A model generated the notes under the pieces. That model had not been told where the DNA came from. It searched no databases and saw only the letters and a list, made by a program, of their open reading frames with translations. A stretch of 64,000 bases of DNA from assembly GCA_037783545.1 (NCBI GenBank), contig JBBELK010000305.1, positions 310,001 to 374,000 of the forward strand, written 5' to 3'. This document shows positions 1 to 10,900 of the stretch, piece by piece. How positions within the stretch are numbered: position 1 is the first letter of the stretch; the number at the start of each line of letters is the position of its first letter. The position numbers and the translations under genes are program-made. This DNA comes from Henricia sp. BOLD:AAB3569. Its lineage: Eukaryota; Echinodermata; Asteroidea; Spinulosida; Echinasteridae.

Positions 1-228
1 CTGTCGTTATAGCGATGAGTATTAGTTATAAATAAATTTATTGGACGAGAGATGCCGGTAACGCGCAAATAGACTGGTTCCTGCTCCACATATGACGAAT
101 GAATACGAGGACCAGCAGCCGTCAAGTCTAAAATAGCTAACATGACGTCAACATCCATTTCTAGAAGCGCAGCTACATGTATTGGCTGCAGCTCGTAACT
201 GTTAATTTTCAAAACGCGCAGCCAGTAT

Positions 229-497
229 ATGACCCGCTCTGGAAAAAAAGGTAGAATAAGTCACGCAGGCTAGGTCGGGTTTTTGCGACCATGAGAAGAA
301 ATCTATGGAAGATTCACAGTCATTAAAATACAAAAACATAATGGGAATTCCAGGCGGAACACGGACATTCCAGGCGGAATGTGGGCATTGTGTTTTTGTA
401 TTTTAATGAGCACGAATCTGCCACAGATTTCTTCTTATGGTCGAAAAAACTCGACCTAGCCTGTGCGACTTATTCTAACTTTTTCCAGAGCGGGTCA
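229..497. repeat. Foldback MITE (arms about 110 bp)
   Basis: The sequence from 231 to 340 pairs imperfectly with 387 to 497. For example, GACCCGCTCTGG pairs with CCAGAGCGGGTC, and TTAAAATACAAAAACA pairs with TGTTTTTGTATTTTAA. The short loop carries two copies of ACATTCCAGGCGGA-type sequence. It lies in the PBRM1 intron after exon 13. No coding content is seen. Confidence 0.7.
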
Positions 498-542
498 CAT
501 GTAACAATTTCAAAGGGGTTGTATTCCACATCTGGACTCTTA

Positions 543-1244
543 GGCCCGCTTCAAACGTCGCGCTTATGCCGTGTTAAATTAAATTCAACTTGGCACGACG
601 TTGGCACGACGTTAGCACGGCAGTGGCTTCAAACGTCGAACTTAATTGCAAACTCCCAGTCGAGCTTAAATACATCCAACATGGCGAATGGGTATTGTGC
701 ACGTCATGGACGTTGTACACGTGCGTTTTCCAGTCTGTCCATTGTACGTCGCCAATTTATTATTTTGATGCACTTGTTTGTTGGTTATTTCTTTACTCAC
801 ATACGCGCTGCGAGCATGCGTATTCGTAGTTGTGAACAAAATTGCGGACCAACTTCGAACTGGAATTAAATTCGACACGGCAGAAGCACGACGTTTGAAG
901 CCAAGTCGTCCTTGTGCCGCAGTAAATAGAGTTAGCACGGCAGACCCTGTCGAGCTAAAATCTTCTCCAGTGTCAAACTCATTTTGCCGAGCCAAATGGC
1001 TTCAAACGTCGTGCTTGTGCCGTGTCGAATTAAAAAATCAAGTTGAATTTAATTTGACACGGCATAAGCGCGACGTTTGAAGCCAAGCCGTGCTTGTGCC
1101 GCACTAAATAGAGTTAGCACGGCAGACCCTGTCGAGCTGAAATCTTCTGCAATGTCGAACTCATTTTGCTGAGCCAAATGGCTTCAAACGTCGTGCTTGT
1201 GCCGTTTCGAATTAAACAAATCAAGTTGAATTTTGAAGCGGGCC
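543..1244. mobile_element. PIF/Harbinger-like MITE, copy 1 (TTA target duplication)
   Basis: The terminal inverted repeats begin GGCCCGCTTCAAA and end TTTGAAGCGGGCC. They are flanked on both sides by TTA (540-542 and 1245-1247), the TWA duplication typical of PIF/Harbinger. The interior has several direct and inverted copies of CTTCAAACGTCG and TTAGCACGGCAG. A second copy at 51773-52318 is flanked by TAA. No transposase is encoded; short ORFs here are not genes. Confidence 0.8.
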
Positions 1245-1360
1245 TTAGACTTCTTAGAACTCGTTCGTCTTAAAAATTTCCACGGTGGCATCCATGCCAT
1301 TCTAATTTTACACTGGAAAAAGTCATGTGGCATCTGTTACCATTGCTATCAGCACTTTTA

Positions 1361-1670
1361 CAGCGTTCGAATTAACACTGGTCCTTGGCCAAATGACAGT
1401 TGAAATCATCTTGGGCCAGTTGGAAAGCCTCCCCAAATGGTCCGGCTGTCCAGTTAAAATATAACTTGTACTAGGGAGAACCTCATGACTACCAAATTTT
1501 CCTAATTTATTCACTCAAATGTGGTTATTGCAAACATTAAAGGTCGACTGTGTGTAAAAAGAACAACCGGAAATTGTAACCGGGCCACTTGAAATGCCGA
1601 CGGGCCAGTGAAGACTTAAGCCAACTGGCCCTGTTGGCCAGTTGGGAAAAAAGTTAAGGGCAAACGCTGT
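1361..1670. repeat. Dispersed repeat, inverted partner of 44705-45003
   Basis: The reverse complement of this stretch matches 44705-45003 almost continuously, for example CCCAACTGGCCAAC and GTTGTTCTTTTTACACACAG. The stretch is rich in CTGGCC motifs. The family is unknown. It lies between exon 13 and the left half of the window. Confidence 0.75.
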
Positions 1671-1752
1671 TTTAGTCATTTTTTTCTTGTCAACTAATGA
1701 AGCAAAATTGTTGTTAACTCCAAATGTTGTATCTGGGTTTTAAAAGCCTTAC

Positions 1753-1952
1753 ATTTTTGGTGGGGAGTCTGACGAATGGCGCAGCCAGCTCTCTCCCATT
1801 GGAATCAGAGTAGTCATAGATAATCCCATACAAATCATTGAGTTTCTGCTCCAGTGGGCTCATACCAGCAGTGGACTTGGGTCGTTTGGCAGGGAGCCGC
1901 TTGGGAGGGTCCATGGGTGTGGTCTTGGTCTTGCTGCTGCTCTTGGGGGTGT
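1753..1952 (-). CDS. PBRM1: PBRM1 coding exon 13 (linker and start of bromodomain 5)
   Basis: This exon encodes residues 670-736: a Ser/Lys/Pro-rich linker (DTPKSSSKTKTTPMDPPKR), then MSPLEQKLNDLYGIIYDYSD and LAAPFVRLPTKN, the first helix and ZA loop of BD5. Acceptor TTTCAG|AC, donor AAT|GTAAGG, end phase 0. It is the last PBRM1 exon in the window. I found no continuation (the BD5 PDYY block) between 1 and 1752. Confidence 0.93.
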
Positions 1953-4900
1953 CTGAAAGGCAAGAGTGAACCACTGCTGGCTCTGATCCCAAAACCACAA
2001 TGGATTAGCTGTCAAGTTTGTATGTAACAGTTGTTTATTGACCACTAAAGTGTGACGTCAGCTACTATAGTAACTAAACATTCACTGGTAATCTGAAATG
2101 TCCAAATAAGCACAGGGAAACAGTTCCGTGGTTTTAATGTAATGTAGCGATAATTTTTCGATGGTCGTTGTGAAAAAAAATTATTACAATGTCACGTAAT
2201 TAACTAGAAATTTTTAAAATTAACAAGAAACCCAATGTTGGGCTCTACGCTTTACCAGCCATCGCGATGTATTATGTATCATGTGTTTGTAAATAAAGGT
2301 GGCATTCGATATGGGTCGACACGTGTTTAACCTCGATTCCTTGTTTTCCCCGACTCATCACACCTTGCATGATCCCTCAGGTCAGCGCCGACTCGAGGAA
2401 CAAACTCGAATGCAACTGTTTGGTTTCTCCAACTTCCGCAATATGCTGTTTTTTCTTTGGATATTATTTATGGCTGCGAAGTGAAGACGCGAAAATCTGA
2501 GCATGATCTGAGAGATTCTCTCATTTATAACACCCAGAAACCCTTCTTATGAAATCTGTTCGCAGATTTGTGTACAAATTGGAAAATACGGTATGTACAT
2601 AGTGTTCGTTGGTCGTTATTTTCCAACAAGAAGAGAAACCAACCGCGAATGACAAAAGCAACTCGCACTTCGCGCTGGTTTCTACGGCTGGAAATAAAAC
2701 TAACTCCAAGACCACCTGATTTATCCGAACCAGAAATCTGGTTTGGATAAATCATGTGACCTTGAATTTTTTCAAAATGCTCAAAAACAGAAAATTTGTT
2801 GGTTTCTTTTTAGGATCTATTTAGTTTATTTCGGAAAGACTTTCAGAATAATGTATGGGTCTATTTCGAGCCCAAAATAGCCCAACGAAGCCAGTGTGTT
2901 CACTTAAAGGTACAGGCTCGTCAGCAATGCGCGAGCGCCAAATTCGAGCTACGAAATACGCAGCTCCATAGCAATGGCATGGAGCTGTGTATTTCGTAGT
3001 ACGAATTTGGCGCTCGTGCATTGCTGACGAGCCTGTACCTTTAAACTTGTGTTTAGGGACCGACAGGTGGCCAGAATAATGTAACTATCACTAAGATAAA
3101 AGGGCCTGTGACATGCTAAACAACTTCGTGCCTAAGCTTTGCTTCATAATGACAGATTACTTGTTCAGCAAGACATACTATTGTTCGTTTGGATGTAAAA
3201 TCAATAAAAGGTGGCCTTTTTCAACTTTGAAGATTTCATTTCAATAAATCACAGACAGAGGGCGCTGTTTTGAGTGCATCACATAAGGAAGACAGAAGGG
3301 AAAAGTTAAGAAAAAACATAAGACTTCAAGTTGGACTTGTGGCAAATTGCTGCAGTTTCTACCCCAGTTTTGTCATGGCTTACAGCAGGCAACATGTAAA
3401 ACAAACTCAAACAGCCATGGATTACAAAAGTTTCAGGAAAATTGAGAAAAAAGTGGAAACTTTTGTGCACAGTTGAATGTGATTTTCTTGTGTTTGCCTC
3501 TTGTGACATCGTGACCTTGGTCATGAATATGCATATTCACATTAGCATAAAAACTACAAACCTTTGTTTTAACCCCCAAAGCAAGCTCCAAATAGGATTT
3601 GTATGACTTTAACCGAGTAGAGTGGTTTTGAAGCATAGATTTCATTGATAAAAATCCTAAATAAGGGGGCCCTTTAATCTTTTTATAGCGATTCTTAAAG
3701 CTTTGCAGCGAGTACCTGCTAACATTATACCCAGTTCTCGGCATTTCTCCTTGAAGAGATTCTCCAGCAATTCAGCATCTTTGTAGACCAAGGACCCTTC
3801 CTCGTTGTAATGTCTGGCGTTAGTGAAGAGTAATTCAAAATCTTTCAGCATCACTTCCTCTGTCGAGTACTGAGAATTTGAAAAGGAGAAACAGTGCATT
3901 ATAATTATTCTATAAGGTTGGGTCTATACAGGGTGGATAAAAAAGAAAGAAACCGAGATATTATTGCTAATTGTGATTGAAGTAGGGCACGTATGAATGA
4001 ATGGGAGATATCATCTGTTAGGGTGGAATCTCCTCTTTAAAATGACACCCTAAACATGTCATTATGTTTCCGGTTGACTGAGCAAGGGTCTAGTTTGGGA
4101 TTTGCGCCACTTTCTTCAATGGCGTCCAGTCATGGCCTGAACCATGGCATGGCCTGTTTGGACGATCAAGTATCCATTGGCTAAACCTAAGATGCCTCTG
4201 AAGATCGCCAGAAAGCAGTTGATGTCTTACGAGCCACAATTCTGTAAGGTTACCACCGAACAATTGTGTTGAACATGGTTAGGGCCAGTCCCGGCTAAAC
4301 CATTTTGTCTATGACTGCTGCGTTCTCCCTGCTGCATGCAGGGATTGTTGAATTGCATTAATGTTCTCGAATTACCGACCAGTTCTCTTTCGCCCAGACA
4401 TTGGACTTAACAAAAACTCGCTGCATTCCCATGTAGGACTGAATGTTCTGTTTAAGAAAATGCAGGTTTTTCCCCACCAACATTTTTTTCGACATGTTAA
4501 TTTCCGAGGCGTCCTTGGCTACTGGATACTTGGTCCGGCGTCCAAACAGGCTATGCCATGCATTAAAGAAAGTGGCGCAAATCCATAACTAAACCCTTGC
4601 ATAACATTGATCACTGCTCAGTCAACCGGAAACATCATGACATGATCAGGGTGTTATTTCAAAGAGGAGATTCCACCCTTACAGAGGATATCTCCCGTTC
4701 ATTCATACGTGCCTTACTTCAGTTACAATTAGCAATAATATCTCGGTTTCGTTTTTTTTTATCCACCCTGTATATATAATGCCAAGAAAAAAAGAACTAT
4801 GTTTAGCAATGGCGTGTGCATAATTTTTATTTTTATTTTTTTTTTTCAAAAACAGAATGCACTTAGACACGAACTGTCTTATCAAGCTGCTGTTGACAGC

Positions 4901-7900
4901 AGTAGGGGGCTTGAACTTCACGATGTCATCAAACTTTACCGTCTTTTCCCGGTACTTTTGGCCACAATTCCCCTGGATTTTCAGCAGTAAATACTGTTGG
5001 CTTTATATCTACTTGCTTTATTGCTTGGTATCCACTTAAAAAAAAAAAAAAGGGGAAAAAATAAGCTGCGTCACCACATCATTTTGGGAGACTTCGACTT
5101 GCGCTAAACATAGTTTTTTGGGGGGCCTAATGGTTTCTTTGATCGTTGTTTGGCTAGGTGCTCTATTACAGTCATGTACGTTTTAAAAGACCAATCTCTC
5201 ACAGACTATGAAATTCTTAGTTTAACCTTTTGATGACCAGTGGCCACAAGCGGCCTGAAGCTTCGTCGTTGCGTTTTTACAACGTATCACAATCGAGTAA
5301 TTACGAAAATGTTCCTGCGTGGCCTCTGCCTTGGCCTAACATTCCATCCCCTTTGTACAGCAAAGTCTCACCTTGTCCATTCTTATGTTGCTTTCAATGG
5401 TTTTCATGTCAATAGGATCGCTGATAACTTGGTAGTAGTCTGGGTACAATTTTTTGGATGGTTTTTCCATGAATAGTGCGATAGGGAACCGGCCGTCCTG
5501 GTCCTAGAAATAAAATATATATTATTAGAAGGCGTACTTTCATACGAACAGTGCAAAGTGTTAGAGATTTTTGTGCTTGGACATTGCAACTACTATTCAA
5601 AATTTGCCATAGACCGTGGGGTACCGTGGCTGAGCGGTTTAGGTCATTGACTCGCAATCATAGGTGAAAACTTGGGGTTGCAGGTTCGAACCTCCCCACG
5701 GCTACGGTACCTGTGCCCTTGGGCAAGGCACTCAACCACACTTGCTCCATCCTTCGGAAGGGATGTAAAGCCGTTGGTCCAGTGTGTTAGGTAATGGAAA
5801 CGCACTCTAAAGATCCCAGAGCATTCTTTCGTGAAGAGCAAGGGGGATCATCCCCGGTGTCTCTGGCCATGCATTTCTAATTCTATTTCTTCATGGGTTT
5901 CCTCACGCTTGCGAGTGACAGTGCAATGAGCACTATTGAGGAATCCTTGGTATGAATACCAGAAAGAAATAATAATAATAATAATAATAAACCAAGGCAC
6001 AGGTTATTCCTAAAGCACGACGTGTATGCTGAGCTCAAGTGGTATTGATGTGGATTGTGTTCTGTTGACGTTAACCAATCACATGGTAATACGGTAAATT
6101 CTGTTCATAATGAACTTTTTAAAAAATAACTATTAAAGAGTCTGATATTTCAATTCCGCTGAGTCGTGTAAGTGGTGATTAAAGGCCCACTGTATTATTT
6201 GCAATGACCCCAACAGTTAATTATTAAACGAGTTGACAGGGAAAACCTTACTCAAAGTAAAGATTGAACTGATAGCAACTATCCAATGAAATGTTTCCAC
6301 TCGTATAATTTTACCAGAAAATAGTCCATGAAGATGAAATTATTTAGATCGATTGTAAACGATTTACTTCTCATCTGGGCATCTATGGACGCTGTGTACT
6401 GCGTGTATGCCGTTTCAACGCAATGCATTTTTTAATGTATCGCCTGGGTCGCACACACATGCAGTATGACGCGCGCCACAGAGTGCATGACGCAAGCCAC
6501 GGAGTACGCGACCGACTGAGAACGAAAATTTGAAACACCCAGCTAAGACCGGTAAAATGCATATGGATTTTCATGTTTTTAGAAAACGTGGTACATTTGA
6601 CAGAGCTAAAATTTCTTCGGATGAGTTTGTTGATGTCTTTCTTTTGATTTATAATAGTTTTATTCCCAGAATCGCTCAAAAACAGATCATCTATAGGGCC
6701 TTTAAGCACCACACCACATTTTGCTCAGTTGTGCATCCATGCAGCATCAACAAAACAGTTTGATTCTTATGGAAAATCCAACATACAACTATGCCTTATA
6801 GCTCAGCTGGTACAGCATCTGCCTGATGTGTCAGAGGTCTCGGGTTCAAATCCGATGACCATATTTATCTCTCATCCCACACTTGTTTTTTTCATAAGGA
6901 AAAAGTTTGATTCTGAGGAAAAATCCTGAGGGAGTATTCCACCGTGCCTCATAGCTCAGCAGGTACAGCATCTGCCCGGTGTGTCAAAGGTCATGGGTTC
7001 AAATCCCACACTAGGTTAATTCATCTAAGTTCTAATTCTAACCTGATATTCCACCAGTGTTTGATAGGCCATCTGCATGCGAGCCTTCAGATCAACCTCA
7101 CCCTCCTGCCCCTTCCTGGCAATGCTTCGACGTCGCTTGGAGCTGTCTCGATCACTCTCAGTGTCGCTCTCAATGTCACGCTGTAAGACAAAGACACAAT
7201 CATGCAACCTTGGTCGGATACTGTGTCATAAAATTGACAAACTTTGATTGCCAATGGATATTACATGTATGTATCAAAAATAACAGAAAACATTACATGA
7301 TCTTAACATTAGTCTAAACTCCTCAAAAAAGTTCGGAAAGTCAGGTTTGACTGACGATTTCTCTCTTGTTGCAAAATCATTTTCCTTGAATTTTATATCA
7401 TTGGAAGGCCCTGTTGTTCCTCTTTACGATGATGTGTCATTTGTTATGATTAATCAATTGGGGGATGTGCAGTATAGCGGAATACAGGGGTGGGTGGAAG
7501 GTGAAATGTCACAAAATTCACTGCTATTGTCATGCAGTGCATTCCCCTTTTGCTTGGAGGATGGGAATGTGTCAATGCACATTGACAATAGCAATGCATT
7601 TTGTGACATTTCACTTTACACCTGCCCCCGTATTCAGCTGTGCTGCACATCCCCTAATTGCTTAATCATAACAAATGACACATCATCGTAAAGAGGAATA
7701 ACAAGGCTTTCCAATGATATAAAATTCAAGGAAAATTATTTTGCAACAAGAGAGAAATCGTCAGTCAAACTTGACTTTCCGAACTTATTTGAGGAGTTTA
7801 TTTGACACAAAACATACATGTATACATGTAGTAAGTTACAATAATGTTACAAAACAATTTTTTTTCATAAAATCAAATGTGATCCGTCACGACGAAATGA

Positions 7901-10900
7901 GCGTTTTTTAATATTTGGAAAGAGTAACTCTTATTCTATATGATTCCAAATTGTTAGCCTCATCCAACAATTAGAAACAATTTTCAGTCCAATTTGACAA
8001 TAGCTTTCATTGTGTCTCATAAGAAATTTTAAACATTGCTAATATGTTTAAAGATTCTATCTAAAAAAATTAAATGTTTGCACAAGACTAGGGATGCGTA
8101 AAGTCGCATCCCGCTATTTCCTATAATGACGGTTCAAAGTCAAAACTTTAAGGGGGTCAATTTTATTTATTTTTTTAAATATTTGGAAAGAGTAACTCTT
8201 ATTCTATACGATTCCAAATTGTTAGCGTCATCCAACAATTAGAAAAACATTTCAGTCCAATTTGACAATAGCTTTCATTGTGTCTCATAAGAAATTTTAA
8301 ACATTGCTAATATGTTTAAAGATTCTATCTAAACAAATAAAATGTTTGCACAACACTATGGTGCAAATAGAGTCCACACACCTTTGCCTCCATTTTATCC
8401 AGTTCCTTGAGTTTGGCGTTCATGATTTTCTGGAGTTTCTCAGCGTCCTTGTAGAGTCGGGAGGTAGGGAGGTTATACTTCTTAGCGTTGTTGAATATGA
8501 GGTCTTGATCTTGGGCAAGCTCCGATAGCGATTCGTATCGCTCCATCTAAAAGAGACACACATTCAAATGTGTGACCGGCTCCAGCAAAACCCAACACTT
8601 GTGATGAAAATTCAAAATTTAAGTTTTGGTATCAGCTTAGTGTGCATACAATAAGGTATCTTTTAAAACATGTTTGAGGAAATTCTGATAATTTTTGGCG
8701 AAGTTATGACCAATTAAAGTATGACAGATCAGAAAAAGTGAAACGGAGCTATAGGTCCTTAAAGTTTGACAAACTATATTAGTTGATTATTTAATTTTTT
8801 GTCAATAATATGAGGAATTTTGAGACAGTTCCAACAACAAAACAAATCTTGAATGTATCCCGATGTTGATTCTGCCAAATTTTCAAGTTGGTCCCAGAGG
8901 CCATTTGTTTAGGTTGTGGGCCCATATCACGTAATGGGAAATGCCGAGAAGCGTCGGGTTTTGCCAGAGTCGGTCACATATTGGTAGAAATATGGCATCA
9001 CATTATTCCTCCTTTTCATAATCATAAGGCCAATAAAAATTACCTGTGTTTCCTATTATATACAAAAATATTTAAGATGGGGAGGTGAGAAGTACATGTA
9101 TCTTTTTATAATCCTCTAAATTTGTTTTTGTTTTTCAACCAAAAATATTAGGGTGGGATGATGGACAGTAGTTTCATCCCTTGCATATTATAACAGTTAA
9201 CATACATGTATAGTGCTGGAATGTGGTAATATAATACCACATTCCAGCACAGTACAGTAACTGGTTGAGAGAAGGGACAACACTTGCAAAGGGTTGCCTA
9301 ACTTTGTACGCTTCATGTAAGTCGCCATCTTTTGCAGTTCGGTTCTCGGACTTGAGAGGGTGTGAGTCAGGTCCCAGGGCTCAAATTTCATGAAAAAATC
9401 TGCTAAACCACAGGGTTAGTAGCTTAAATCATTTACTGGACCGACGCTATTTTTACAAGACCAAAGCCACAAGTAACGTGGATATACTGTTTGTTAGTTT
9501 TAAAATGCACTGGACCGCTGGTCTAGTACGGTAAAGAAAGCACTAGACCGAGGCTAAAATTACTGGCCTCGGTCCACCGGTCCAGTGGGTATTTCAAGCC
9601 CTACCATCCACCAGATTTTTACACACTTCTCGGCATGTGGGAGTTTGGAAACAAGGCATCAATCTTGACGTCATCCGTGCAATCATTGCATGGTTGACGT
9701 CAACATCCATTTCAAAATTTCAAATATGGCGCAGCACATAGTTGCAGAGTTTATCATCAAATTTAATTGGGTTGCCGACGTTGAATTTTAACGAGATTCT
9801 CTGATTCTCATGAAGGTTTATGCACCGGGCAATACATCGGTCATATTTTGATTAAATTCGTTGATTATGCAAACAAGTGTTGCCCCTTCCTTTAAGTGTT
9901 TAGAATGTCTGAATTTAAAAAGCAGATCTAGTAAATAAACACACGAGTGTGACACTTTTTCAAGCTTTAATGTGGGTTAAACAAATAATAAAGGTTATGT
10001 AAACAAATCAGGTTTCACGTACCGATAGATTTTGCATAACACGCAAGTTTTCTATTGAAAAATTGTGTGTGAGTTCAAGGAACCGAAATCTTTGGATTAC
10101 GAGTCAGTGTGCCAGGAGTGCACGCGCATGCATGGATGTCGATGAAAGCATGCCACGAGTGGAAATCACCTGTCAATGTTACGTGATTCGAAGGACTAAT
10201 GTATAACACGTCTGAAGGTGTAGTTGTCCTGGCTGTTTATGAATGCATACGGAAGCCAAAGGGCATATAGTCATGGCTTCGAGATCACCGGGGACCTATT
10301 TTAACCATGACCTAGTGCGTCGAACTCAAGTTCCTGTGCCAGTACTAGAATGTGGGTTCGATTCCGGGCCGTGACGGGTTGTGGCACTTGTGCTCTTGAG
10401 CAAGGCACTTAATCACACTTGTTCCGTCCTTCGGAAGGGATGTAAAGCCGTTGGTCCAGTGTGTTAGGTAACGCACTTTAAAGATCCCAGAGCATTCTTT
10501 CATGAAGAGCAAGGGGAGGGAATCCCCGGTGTCTCTGGCCGTTTTGAATTCAACTTAGAAGTTGATAGTTATTCAAATATCTATGTTAATTGATCCCATT
10601 TCTATAATTGGCGGTCCTTCCACTGTTGGATGTGGTGAATAAATAAATAAAAAGCAGTCAATATTTGTTTTATATACCGAAGGCGTAGATTTTTGTCATC
10701 TGATTGGTTAAAAGTAGCGTTGCGTTACACCATCAAATTTTCAATTTCGGAAGCTGGTCTACGGCGGAAAGGTTGGTATTTACAGCAAAATGGTGGTAGC
10801 ATAATCACCCGACAATTTGGTAGCACATTTTACTTTACACTGTTTTCACTGTTGGCCACTTCTGTTATTTCCTTAAGGACTTCATAGTACGAGATCAAAA

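Noticed and set aside
1323-1514. Minus-strand ORF as the PBRM1 exon after exon 13
   Set aside because: It lacks the BD5 PDYY block and lies in a dispersed repeat that recurs at 44705-45003.
3306-3524. Recurring ORF pair at 3270-3524, 46709-47023 and 55179-55535 as a conserved small protein
   Set aside because: The three copies of a 573-bp MITE explain the similarity. The frames start and stop differently in each copy and are open on both strands.
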